Positions 1-7,519 of a DNA stretch of 64,000 nt are shown here, piece after piece (the stretch's first letter is position 1; every line of letters starts with the position of its first letter). The position numbers and the translations under genes are program-made. Source of the stretch: Aquabacterium humicola (GTDB taxonomy: Bacteria; Pseudomonadota; Gammaproteobacteria; Burkholderiales; Burkholderiaceae_C); the NCBI RefSeq assembly GCF_030167915.1, contig NZ_JARGNB010000001.1:1364001-1428000 (forward strand), given 5' to 3'. A model generated the notes under the pieces. The model had not been told where the DNA came from. It searched no databases and worked only from the letters and a program-made list of their open reading frames with translations.

Positions 1-938
1 GCCTCGGCCGCGGTGATGCCGCCGTCGGCGCACAGCGCGGCCAGCTCGCCGAAGACCGGCAGCGGCAGGCGCTGCACCGACGCGCCGGCGCGGCCGAGCA
101 ACATCAGCACACGCTCGAAGGCCGCGGCCACCGGCGCCGCGAGCTGCTCGGTGAACAGGCTCTCGGCCACCGCGAAGCGGAACGTGCGCGGCGCGCGGTC
201 GCGCCGGATGCGCAACGGCCGGCCGGCGACCACGCCGTCGACGCGCCAGCAGTCGTCGACGCAATGCGCGAGGCTGCCGATGGTGTCGCTGGCCGGGGAC
301 AGCGGAAACAGGCCGGCGCTCGGCACGCGGCCCAGCGACGGGCGGAAGCCGACCAGCCCGCACAGCGCGGCCGGCACCCGCAGCGAGCCGCCGGTGTCGG
401 TGCCGAGCGCGACGTGCGCCATGCGGTCGCTGACCGACACCGCGCCGCCGGAGGTCGAACCGCCCGGGATGCGCGCTTCGGCACGACGCCAGGGGTTGCG
501 CGGCGGCTGCCAGGCCGGGTGCGTGCCGGTGACCGAATACGCGAACTCGGACATCGACGTGCGGCCGACGAGGATCGCGCCGGCGCTGCGCAGGCGTTCG
601 ACGGCCACCGCGTCGCGCGTGGCCGGCGCCGCGGCGGCTCGCGTCGGCGAACCGGCGCGCGTGACCTGCCCGGCGATGTCGAAGTTGTCCTTCACGCTGA
701 CGATCACGCGGTCGAGCGGCGTGCGCAGCGTGCGCCCCCCGCCCTGCTGCAGCTGTGCGGCCCGGGTGCGCGCGGCGTCGGCATCGTGCTGCACGAAGAC
801 CCGCGCGCCTTCGCCCCGCGGCTCGGCGGTGTTGGCCAGCGCGATGTCCACCGCGTCGCCCGCGCGCAGCCAGCCGCCGCCGAGCGCCGCGTGGTATTCG
901 GCGATCGGCCCCAGCGGGTCGAGCGTGGGACCCCGCAT
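1..938 (-). CDS. Amidase-signature family hydrolase, C-terminus beyond window
   Basis: The N-terminal 312 or so codons of an amidase-signature (AS) enzyme are present; the gene continues past the left edge. AS enzymes hydrolyse amides with a Ser-cisSer-Lys triad. All three candidate residues are visible: Lys83 in VSVKDNFD, Ser163 in IPGGSTSGG and Ser185 in LGTDTGGSLRVPAALCG. The signature is slightly divergent (GGSTSGGAVS instead of GGSSGGSA). No signal peptide is seen, so a cytoplasmic place is inferred. The ATG start overlaps the stop of the upstream WD40 gene (TGATG), indicating translational coupling and making this the last visible gene of the minus-strand cluster that begins at 7375. 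The substrate is unknown; related families include allophanate hydrolase, aryl amidases and Glu-tRNA amidotransferase A. In this setting it may trim or hydrolyse an amide in a cluster product. The family is certain, the substrate is not. Confidence 0.93.
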   Translation of the reverse strand, partial: MRGPTLDPLGPIAEYHAALGGGWLRAGDAVDIALANTAEPRGEGARVFVQHDADAARTRAAQLQQGGGRTLRTPLDRVIVSVKDNFDIAGQVTRAGSPTRAAAAPATRDAVAVERLRSAGAILVGRTSMSEFAYSVTGTHPAWQPPRNPWRRAEARIPGGSTSGGAVSVSDRMAHVALGTDTGGSLRVPAALCGLVGFRPSLGRVPSAGLFPLSPASDTIGSLAHCVDDCWRVDGVVAGRPLRIRRDRAPRTFRFAVAESLFTEQLAAPVAAAFERVLMLLGRAGASVQRLPLPVFGELAALCADGGITAAE

Positions 939-2719
939 CACGCCAGCGTCTCCGCGGGCCGAGGCATCGGCACCGTGCGCGGCGCCGGGATGCGGTGCGT
1001 CGCGCCGTCGTACGAGCTGGCGATGAACCCCTCGCCCTCCGGATCGGCGACGATGCTCGAGATCCCGAAGGTCGACGGCCGCAGCGTCGGCAGCCATCGG
1101 TCCTCGATGCGGTCGTAGAGCGCCACCAGGCCGCGGTAGCCGGCGGTGGCGAGGGTGCGGCCGGAGGTCGACACCGCGATGCAGCGGATCGAATGCCGGT
1201 GCGGCGTGTTCAGGCAGCGCTGCTGCAGGTCGCGCCGCCACAGCCGCAGCTTGAAGTCGCGGCCGACGCTGGCGAAGCCGTCGGCGGTGGCGACGCAGCC
1301 GTTCGCGATGGCGCTGTGGCCGGCCGGCACGCGCTGCTGCAGGCGGCCGTCGGCCGCGTCGCTCAGGGCGACCGCGCCGTCGGCGCAGCAGGAGAAGACA
1401 CGACCGTGCGCCACGGCGACCCCCTTGATGGCGTTCTCGTGCGTGCGGACGTTGTCGATCAGTACCAGCATGCCTTCCCGCTGCGCGAAGTACAGCAGCT
1501 CGCCGGTGTAGGTGCCGACGACCAGCCGCGCTTCGCCGTCCTGCCGGTAGGCGGCCGCGCAGTTCAGCGGCGACGCGTGGCGGTGCAGCGGCCGTGCGCT
1601 GCGCGCGTCGAACAGCATGCCGGTCTGGCCGCCGGCATACAGCGTGTCGAAGCCCGGAACGAGGAAGTTGCACAGGCTGCCGAGATCGGCGACCGCGATG
1701 CCGTCGCGGCGCAGCACGCCGGCATCGCCGATGTCCCAGATGCTGCCGGCCGCGGCGCAGACCGCATTGAGGCTGCGGTCGCGGCGGATCGGGTCGAGCT
1801 GCCACTGGCCCGAGACCAGGTCGACGCTGGCGTAGGTCGAGCCGAAGGTGCCGAAGACCGCCTCGTGCTCGCCGGCCAGCGCGCAGCTGCGCGGCCAGAC
1901 GATGCCGGGAATACAGATGCGCGCGACTTCGGCCAGGCGCTGGCCGTGCTCGATCTGCCAGACCGAGAAGCTGCCGTCGTAGCTCAGGCACAGCACCCGC
2001 TGGCGTTCGGCATCGGCCTTCAGGAACTTGATGCCGGCGGCGTGCGCGCACTGGCGTTGCAGCACGCCCTTCTCGCCGACGAGGTAGATCGTGCCGGTGT
2101 CGTCGCCGCAGACGAGGCGCCCATCGCCCATCACCGCCAGCGCATCGCTCTGCGCGCCGCCGAGCTGCACACGCTCGATCTCGACCGCGCTGTCGGGGCA
2201 CCAGCGGCGCACGGTGCCGTCGTCGCTGCTGGAGACGAGCGATCGGCCTGCGTCGTCCCACGCCAGGGCCAGCACGTCGCCGTGGTGGCCGAGCATCATC
2301 GCCAGCGGCTGGCCGGTCATCGCGTCCCAGGTGCGCACGGTGTGGTCGTGCGACGAGGTGGCGATCCGCTTGCCATCGGGCGAGAACACGGCGGTGTCGA
2401 CGTCGTCGGCATGGCCGCTCATCACGGCCGTCAGCTGCATCGCCGGCACCGACCAGATGCGCGCGGTGTGGTCGCTGCTGGCGCTGACCAGGCGCTGGCC
2501 GTCGGGCGAGAAGGCGACGCTGTTGACGAGGTGGTCGTGCAGGCCCATCGCGACGGCCTGGCGCGTCGCGCGGTCCCACAGGATCACGCGGTTGTCGTAG
2601 CCGGCGGTGGCGATGTGCGTCGCGCTGCAGGCGATGCCGGCGATGGGGCCGAAGTGGGCCAGGCTGCCTGCGGCAGCGTGCTCCAGGCTGCCGGCGGCAG
2701 CCGTGTCGATGGTCTTCAT
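938..2719 (-). CDS. WD40-repeat beta-propeller protein A
   Basis: This 593-residue protein has classical WD40 repeats in its first 200 residues, for example GHADDVDTAVFSPDGKRIATSS followed by DHTVRTWD, with GH and WD dipeptides at about 40-residue spacing. Weaker repeats follow to the C-terminus, enough for one to two propellers. There is no signal peptide, so it is probably a cytoplasmic scaffold. The N-terminus has a small internal repeat (AAAGSLEH, then AAAGSLAH). The start lies nine bases after the GTP cyclohydrolase II stop and the stop overlaps the amidase start. WD40 proteins are unusual inside bacterial enzyme operons. A WD-repeat protein, ToxC, accompanies GTP cyclohydrolase II in the toxoflavin operon of Burkholderia glumae (known from that system). 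The parallel suggests a role in a GTP-derived pathway, but no direct homology can be shown here. Confidence 0.9.
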   Translation of the reverse strand: MKTIDTAAAGSLEHAAAGSLAHFGPIAGIACSATHIATAGYDNRVILWDRATRQAVAMGLHDHLVNSVAFSPDGQRLVSASSDHTARIWSVPAMQLTAVMSGHADDVDTAVFSPDGKRIATSSHDHTVRTWDAMTGQPLAMMLGHHGDVLALAWDDAGRSLVSSSDDGTVRRWCPDSAVEIERVQLGGAQSDALAVMGDGRLVCGDDTGTIYLVGEKGVLQRQCAHAAGIKFLKADAERQRVLCLSYDGSFSVWQIEHGQRLAEVARICIPGIVWPRSCALAGEHEAVFGTFGSTYASVDLVSGQWQLDPIRRDRSLNAVCAAAGSIWDIGDAGVLRRDGIAVADLGSLCNFLVPGFDTLYAGGQTGMLFDARSARPLHRHASPLNCAAAYRQDGEARLVVGTYTGELLYFAQREGMLVLIDNVRTHENAIKGVAVAHGRVFSCCADGAVALSDAADGRLQQRVPAGHSAIANGCVATADGFASVGRDFKLRLWRRDLQQRCLNTPHRHSIRCIAVSTSGRTLATAGYRGLVALYDRIEDRWLPTLRPSTFGISSIVADPEGEGFIASSYDGATHRIPAPRTVPMPRPAETLA

Positions 2720-2728
2720 GGACGCTCC

Positions 2729-3385
2729 TTACAGGCGATGGCCCTGCTTGCGCTTGGCATGCAGGTAGCGGTGGTTGTGCGGGTTCTCGTGGCGGCGGGT
2801 CGGCAGCACGGCGTCGACCTCGATGCCGTGGCGCTCCAGCCCCGCGGCCTTGTCGGGGTTGTTGGTCAACAGGCGCACGCGCTCGACCTGCAGCGCCTGC
2901 AGCATCTGCGCGGCGATGCCGTAGTCGCGGTGGTCGTCGCGGTAGCCGAGCGCCCGGTTGGCCTCGAAGGTGTCCAGGCCCTGCTCGCTCTGCAGCTGGT
3001 AGGCGCGCAGCTTGGCCACCAGGCCGATGCCGCGGCCTTCCTGGCGCAGGTACAGCAGGTAGCCGCCCTGCTCGCCGAACATCGCGACGCTTTCCTGCAG
3101 CTGCGGCCCGCAGTCGCAGCGCAGCGACGCGAAGACGTCGCCGGTCAGGCATTCGGAGTGGATGCGCACCAGCGGCACGCCGCCGGGCTCGACCGACGGG
3201 CCCGGAAAGCGCACCGCGACATGGTCCGGCGCCGGGCCGTTGCCGTGGCCGTGGCCGTGCGCGGCCTGCGCGCCGTGCAGGTCGAAGCTGTAGAAGCGGC
3301 CGTGGGCGCCGCCGGCGAGCGGGATCTCGGCGCTGGCCTTGATGGCCGGCGCGGCGCGGACCGGAGAGGGCAGGTCAATGACCAT
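2729..3385 (-). CDS. ribA: GTP cyclohydrolase II (RibA-type), cluster paralogue
   Basis: The 218-residue product matches GTP cyclohydrolase II, which opens the GTP imidazole ring to give formate, pyrophosphate and 2,5-diamino-6-ribosylamino-pyrimidinone phosphate. The zinc motif is intact: [20 protein letters not shown] supplies the three cysteines. The catalytic stretch [18 protein letters not shown], the DTFEAN segment and RLLTNNPDK are all present. There is no fused RibB domain. A Gly/His-rich insert ([10 protein letters not shown], about residues 42-51) is unusual. The gene overlaps the flavin reductase upstream by 11 bases and is nine bases from WD40 protein A. No other riboflavin gene is nearby, so the enzyme more likely feeds a dedicated pathway (for example a 7-azapteridine or deazapurine-like product) than housekeeping riboflavin. 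The symbol names the family only; toxB would be the analogue in toxoflavin operons. Confidence 0.93.
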   Translation of the reverse strand: MVIDLPSPVRAAPAIKASAEIPLAGGAHGRFYSFDLHGAQAAHGHGHGNGPAPDHVAVRFPGPSVEPGGVPLVRIHSECLTGDVFASLRCDCGPQLQESVAMFGEQGGYLLYLRQEGRGIGLVAKLRAYQLQSEQGLDTFEANRALGYRDDHRDYGIAAQMLQALQVERVRLLTNNPDKAAGLERHGIEVDAVLPTRRHENPHNHRYLHAKRKQGHRL

Positions 3386-3989
3386 AGGGGTAGGCCTTCA
3401 GGGCGCGCGCGAGCGTCGGCCGCACCGGGGCCAGCGCGCGCGCATAGGTGATCAACTGGCCGAGCGAGGTCTTCACGCGCAGCTCGAGCCGCTGGTGGTC
3501 GGCGGTCTTGTCGCCGGGAAACGCCGGGAACTGCTGTTCCACGTTGCGCACGATCAGGTGGTCGGGAATGAAGACGAGGTGCGCGTTCTTCGTGCACGAC
3601 GCGCGCAGCTCGGCGATCGGGTACGAGCCGCCGATGCCGGCCGACACCGCGATCAGCAGCACCGGCTTGTGCGCGACCTCGCCGTTGGTCAGCGCGAGCA
3701 GCGCGGCCTTCAGCGCCGGCGGCGCCATGCCGCCCCACTCGGGCACCACGATGACCAGCGCGTCGGCCCATTCGGCGGCTTCGCGCAGCGCGCCCAGCGC
3801 CTGCGTCTCGTGCTCGGCCGCGTCGTCCTCCCACTTCGGCAGGTCGAGCTGGGCGATGTCCAGCAGCTGCGACATCGCGCCGGGCTGCTCGTCGACGAAG
3901 CGCTGCATCACCTGCGCGATGCGCAGCGATTCGGAAGCCGGCCGCGGACTGCCGGCGAGGATCAGGAGACGGGTGTCGGGGGACTGCAC
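3375..3989 (-). CDS. NAD(P)H-dependent FMN reductase-like flavodoxin-fold oxidoreductase
   Basis: A 204-residue protein of the NADPH-dependent FMN reductase family (flavodoxin fold). The FMN-phosphate loop is seen near the N-terminus ([17 protein letters not shown]) and the second conserved loop as [18 protein letters not shown]. Such enzymes reduce free or bound flavin, quinones or azo groups. The start chosen is a GTG at 3989 because an AAGGAG ribosome-binding site lies seven bases before it and homology begins there; a longer open frame upstream is only the shadow of the MFS gene. The 3' end overlaps the GTP cyclohydrolase II start by 11 bases, so the two are probably translationally coupled. 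In the cluster it may supply the redox step in making a heteroaromatic product. The substrate is unknown. Confidence 0.88.
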   Translation of the reverse strand: MQSPDTRLLILAGSPRPASESLRIAQVMQRFVDEQPGAMSQLLDIAQLDLPKWEDDAAEHETQALGALREAAEWADALVIVVPEWGGMAPPALKAALLALTNGEVAHKPVLLIAVSAGIGGSYPIAELRASCTKNAHLVFIPDHLIVRNVEQQFPAFPGDKTADHQRLELRVKTSLGQLITYARALAPVRPTLARALKAYPYGH

Positions 3990-4021
3990 GGTGGGCTCCT
4001 TCGGGGTTCGATCAGGCGCAC

Positions 4022-5335
4022 TCAGGGACGGCCGGGGCGGAAGGCCGCAGGGAAGAGACCGAGGTAGGCGGCGCGCTGGCCCGCTTCGCCGGCCATCAGC
4101 AGCGCACGCAGGTGCGGCGCGGCAGGAATTGCGAGCAAGGGCACCAGCGACAGGCCGGCGAAGCCGGCCAGCAGCCACGCCGGTTCGCTGCGCTGCGCCA
4201 GCCAGCCGGCGCCGACGTTGCCCGCCGGCACCAGCAGCGACGAGACGAAAGCGGCGTTGGCGACGATGCGCGTGCGCCAGGCCTCCGGCGTGGCGCCCAG
4301 GCGCAGCGCCGACAGGTTGGTGCCGACCAGCACCAGCGCGAAGCCGATGGCCGCGGTGGCCGGCACCAGCAGCGCCACCTGCAGCGGCGCCAGCGCCATC
4401 AGCGCGAACGCGGCGGGCAGCATCACCAGGCCGGCAAGCACGGTGCGCCAGGCGCCGAAGCGGGCATTGAGCGGCTTGACCGCGAACAGCGCGGCGACCG
4501 CGACGCCGACGCCGAGCGCCGCGTCGACGACACCGGCGACCCAGGCGCCCTGCCCCAGCAGCGCGAGCTGCGGCACGACGATGGCGACGAAGCACGCGAC
4601 CGCCGCGGTCAGGAAAGCCGACCCGATCGCGACGGCCAGCTCGGTGCGGATGCGGCACAGGCTGCGCAGGCCGTCGAGCGTGTCGCGCCACCACGCGCCG
4701 AACGACAGCGTGCCGGCGGGCGACGTCGCCGAGGCCTGCGGCAGGGTCGCACCGGCGCACAGCAGCGCACCGGCGATCAGCGCCGCCACCGCGAGCATGC
4801 AGGTGGCGCTCGCGCCCAGCCAGGCGGTGAGTCCGCCGCCGACGGCCGGGCCGAGGATGCGCGAGGCGGTGCCCAGCGCACGGCGGATGCGCACGCCGTC
4901 GGTGAGGCTGGCGTCGCCGACCAGCCGCGGCAGCGCGGCGTCGGCCACGGGGTCCCGCGCCGCGTCGAGGAACTGCGCGGGGATCAGCAGCGCGGCGAGC
5001 AGCACCGCATCGAAGGGCCCGCGCGCCACCACCGCCAGCAGCGCGATGCAGGCGATCTGCAGCAGGAAGGTGACCTGCACGACGCGGCCGCCGAAGCGGT
5101 CGCCCAGCGGCGCGGCCAGCGGGCCGATCAGCAGGTCGAAGCCGGTCGCCAGCGCCAGGATCGCGGCCAGCTGCAGCGGCTCGCGCGTGCTTTCCAGGCA
5201 CCACCACGCGCCGGCGAAGGACGCCAGGCGCAGCGCGAAGTAGCCGAGCACGATGCCGGACTGGAAGGCGTAGAAGGGCATCGGCAACGCGCCGCCTGCC
5301 GCGCCGCGATGCGCCGATGCGGTGTCCGCGTTCAC
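4022..5335 (-). CDS. Major facilitator superfamily transporter, probable exporter
   Basis: The product is 437 residues with about 12 hydrophobic segments and MFS features, for example the loop PLGDRFGGRVVQ between segments 2 and 3, resembling the MFS G-x-x-x-D-R-x-G-R-R signature. It resembles the DHA3/enterobactin-exporter type of MFS protein. The start is a GTG whose last bases form the stop of WD40 protein B (GTGA overlap); a methionine 18 codons further in (MPFYAFQSG) is an alternative. The gene is followed after 32 bases by the FMN reductase. In a cluster of biosynthetic genes it most likely exports the product or gives self-resistance. The direction and substrate are inferences. Confidence 0.88.
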   Translation of the reverse strand: MNADTASAHRGAAGGALPMPFYAFQSGIVLGYFALRLASFAGAWWCLESTREPLQLAAILALATGFDLLIGPLAAPLGDRFGGRVVQVTFLLQIACIALLAVVARGPFDAVLLAALLIPAQFLDAARDPVADAALPRLVGDASLTDGVRIRRALGTASRILGPAVGGGLTAWLGASATCMLAVAALIAGALLCAGATLPQASATSPAGTLSFGAWWRDTLDGLRSLCRIRTELAVAIGSAFLTAAVACFVAIVVPQLALLGQGAWVAGVVDAALGVGVAVAALFAVKPLNARFGAWRTVLAGLVMLPAAFALMALAPLQVALLVPATAAIGFALVLVGTNLSALRLGATPEAWRTRIVANAAFVSSLLVPAGNVGAGWLAQRSEPAWLLAGFAGLSLVPLLAIPAAPHLRALLMAGEAGQRAAYLGLFPAAFRPGRP

Positions 5336-7185
5336 AGGGCGCCTTGCGCGTCGCGCGCCAGGTAGACCGTCTTCAGCAGCGCCGGATCGATGGCGTCGCC
5401 GATGCGGTAGACCGACAGGAACTCGCGGCCGCCCATCAGCAGGAAGGCCTCGTCGGGGGCATCGCCGGGCAGCACCGCGAGGCCCTTCGGGAACGAATCG
5501 GGGCTGAACTGCACGCTCTTCAGCTCGGCGCTCTCGGTGTCGAAGGACAGCAGCTGCTGGCCGTAGGTAACGAGGTAGGTGCGGCTGCCGAAGGTGATGC
5601 CGTTCTCGACGGTGTTCATCACCCACTCGCGGTACTGCGTGCCCCATTGCACGCTGCGCGTATCGAGCAGGCGCGCGCCGAAGGCGCCGTTGCCGACCAT
5701 CAGCATGCGGCCGGGCGACAGCGCGCGCAGCCGCTTCGGATTGCCCTCCAGCTCGAGGCGCCCGAGCTCCGCCCAGCTGTCGGCATCGAGCACGCGCACC
5801 GCGCCCAAGCCGCCGAGCGAACGTTCGCCGATCACCAGGCGCGTGCCGTCGGCGTCCAGCGCCAGGCACCACACCGGGCGCTCGCAGCCCAGGCGGCGCA
5901 GCAGCGCGCCGCGGCGCAGGTCGATCTCGCTCAGGTGGCCGTCCTCGCTGGCGACGATCACGCTGTCGCCGTCGGGGCCGACCACGATGTCGCGCAGGAT
6001 GCCGCCGATCGCTTGCGTCCATTCGACGCGGCCATCACGATCGCTGCGGAAGACCGCCCCCGAGGTGCTGATGCCGACCAGCGCGCCGTCGTTCATCGTC
6101 AGCACGCGGCGCACGCGGCCGAAGCCGAGGTCCGGACTCTTGTGCAGCGCCAGCGCGACGTCGCCGCGCTGGCCCGGCTGCACGCCGATCGACAGCAGCG
6201 AGCCGGACTCCAGGCCGGCGCAGAAGCCCTGCCCGGCCATCGGGTCGATGCCCCACACCGCGTCGGTGCCGAAGGCCTGCGCCTTGATCGCGCCGGTGTC
6301 GGCATCGAGGGCGTAGAGCTCGCCCGATTCGAGCGTCGCGTACAGCGTGCGCTCAGGGCCTACGCGCACGTGGTTGACCTGGAACTTGAACGGGCCGAAA
6401 CGGCCGGCCAGACGCGGCGTCGCCTCGCGGTTGTCGACGCGGTAGATGTAGTGGTCGAAGCAGGCGATGTAGGCGGTGCCGCCGCAGCCGCTGAAGGCGA
6501 TCTGCTCGACGTCGTCGCGGGTGAACTGGAAGCGGTGCTGCACTGCGCCGTCGAGGCCGACGATCAGCACACCGCCATGGTTGTCGGTGCTGCACCACAG
6601 GCGGTCCCAGCGCGCGTCGTGCACCAGCGAATGGCTGGTGCCCAGCGGCGTCTCGGCGGCGTGCAGCACCTGCAGCCGCTGGTCCTCGCTGCCGGCCTGC
6701 CAGATGCCGCCGATCGTGTCGGCCGCGTAGATGCGGCCGTTGCGGTCGAAGCAGGCCGAGTCCAGCATCACGTTGTCTTCCGGGCACAGGGAGCGCTCGA
6801 AGGCCAGCGTGCCGACGCGCCAGGCCTGCAGTTCGCCGAAGGGGTTGGCGCACCAGATGCGCTCGCCGTCGAACGCCATCGCCTGCGACGGGTTGGGCGC
6901 GGCGGTCTCGCCGGCGAATTCCAGCGTGTACTGGCCGGTGGACACCATGCCGCGCGGCTGCAGCGTCGCGGCATCCCATTGCATCAGGTTGCCGAGGATG
7001 TCGCGGGTGAAGACGCGCCCGTCGCCGACAGCGATCGCGCTGATGCAGGCGCCGTGCTTCAGGGCCGGCGAGGTCTGCAGCAATTCGAGCCCGAGGCTCA
7101 GCTTTCGGACCAATCCACGATCGTCCGCGGCATAGACGAATGACGCGGATTCGTCGACAAACAGGTTCGTGATGCGAACGTCCAT
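5332..7185 (-). CDS. WD40/YVTN-like beta-propeller protein B
   Basis: The 617-residue product consists of repeated four-strand blades with patterns such as GHLSEIDLRRGALLRRL and GTRLVIGERSLGG, giving one large or two propellers. The WD dipeptides are less regular than in protein A. No signal peptide or membrane segment is seen. It is the first large gene after the small peptide gene at 7304-7375 and is separated from it by 118 bases that hold a strong stem-loop. Its stop overlaps the GTG start of the MFS gene. Having two different propeller proteins in one biosynthetic operon is unusual. They may scaffold the enzymes or bind the peptide or intermediate. I do not recognise a characterised relative beyond the propeller fold. 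Confidence 0.85.
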   Translation of the reverse strand: MDVRITNLFVDESASFVYAADDRGLVRKLSLGLELLQTSPALKHGACISAIAVGDGRVFTRDILGNLMQWDAATLQPRGMVSTGQYTLEFAGETAAPNPSQAMAFDGERIWCANPFGELQAWRVGTLAFERSLCPEDNVMLDSACFDRNGRIYAADTIGGIWQAGSEDQRLQVLHAAETPLGTSHSLVHDARWDRLWCSTDNHGGVLIVGLDGAVQHRFQFTRDDVEQIAFSGCGGTAYIACFDHYIYRVDNREATPRLAGRFGPFKFQVNHVRVGPERTLYATLESGELYALDADTGAIKAQAFGTDAVWGIDPMAGQGFCAGLESGSLLSIGVQPGQRGDVALALHKSPDLGFGRVRRVLTMNDGALVGISTSGAVFRSDRDGRVEWTQAIGGILRDIVVGPDGDSVIVASEDGHLSEIDLRRGALLRRLGCERPVWCLALDADGTRLVIGERSLGGLGAVRVLDADSWAELGRLELEGNPKRLRALSPGRMLMVGNGAFGARLLDTRSVQWGTQYREWVMNTVENGITFGSRTYLVTYGQQLLSFDTESAELKSVQFSPDSFPKGLAVLPGDAPDEAFLLMGGREFLSVYRIGDAIDPALLKTVYLARDAQGAL

Positions 7186-7251
7186 GGATTGGCTCGAAAG
7201 GGTCGAATGAAGGGAATGGCGGAATGCCGGTGGCGGTATTCCGAAGGGAGG

Positions 7252-7294
7252 GAAGGCGCCGGCCGCAACCGCGATGACGGCGGCCGGCGCCTTC
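7252..7294 (-). promoter_or_regulatory. 15-bp perfect stem-loop between peptide gene and operon
   Basis: A perfect 15-bp inverted repeat (arms 7252-7266 and 7280-7294, arm sequence GAAGGCGCCGGCCGC) encloses a 13-base loop. It begins ten bases after the stop codon of the peptide gene and ends 66 bases before WD40 protein B. No U-tract follows in the minus direction, so full termination is unlikely. Partial termination or protection of the upstream mRNA end is more likely, which would give more peptide mRNA than downstream enzyme mRNA. Similar hairpins often follow precursor genes in bacteriocin and RiPP operons. Confidence 0.8.
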
Positions 7295-7303
7295 AGGTCA
7301 CGA

Positions 7304-7375
7304 TCAGATCGACTTCGGCGGACGGATCGTGGGCGCCTTGGTCTTGGCCAGGTTCTTCAGGGTGTCGAACTTCAT
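7304..7375 (-). CDS. 23-residue peptide, candidate precursor peptide
   Basis: A 24-codon reading frame (including TGA) starts with ATG at 7375. The peptide begins MKFDTLKNLAK and ends APTIRPPKSI. It is Lys-rich and has a basic, amphipathic N-terminal half and a Pro-rich C-terminus (PTIRPP). It lies on the same strand as, and directly ahead of, the WD40-MFS-FMN reductase-RibA-WD40-amidase genes, 144 bases after the AraC regulator gene. A purine-rich stretch (GAAAGAGAAAG) about six bases before the ATG can serve as a weak ribosome-binding site. A strong hairpin follows the stop. The position and hairpin fit a precursor or carrier peptide for the cluster; a leader peptide for attenuation is the alternative. 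It contains no Cys, Trp or Tyr, which excludes lanthipeptide or PQQ-type chemistry. I know no family for it; coding status is inferred from context. Confidence 0.6.
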   Translation of the reverse strand: MKFDTLKNLAKTKAPTIRPPKSI

Positions 7376-7519
7376 GGTGCTTTCTCTTTCGGGGTTGAAC
7401 GCGACGACGTTGCCGCCTCGCAGTTGTAGGTGCCGAGGGAGAAAAGCCCGGTCCGATTTCTTCAAACGGTGCGATTGAAGCCGCGATGAAACAATGCAAA
7501 CCGCGGCCGGTGACGCAGG

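Noticed and set aside
755-3451. 898-residue plus-strand open frame across the WD40 and RibA genes
   Set aside because: Its protein is Arg/Ala/Gly/His-rich without any motif, while the minus strand carries complete conserved genes. It is a high-GC shadow.
7376-7519. Sigma-70 promoter for the peptide operon
   Set aside because: Candidate hexamers exist on the minus strand (TTGCAT, TTGAAG) but none has a convincing partner at proper spacing, so no site is claimed.
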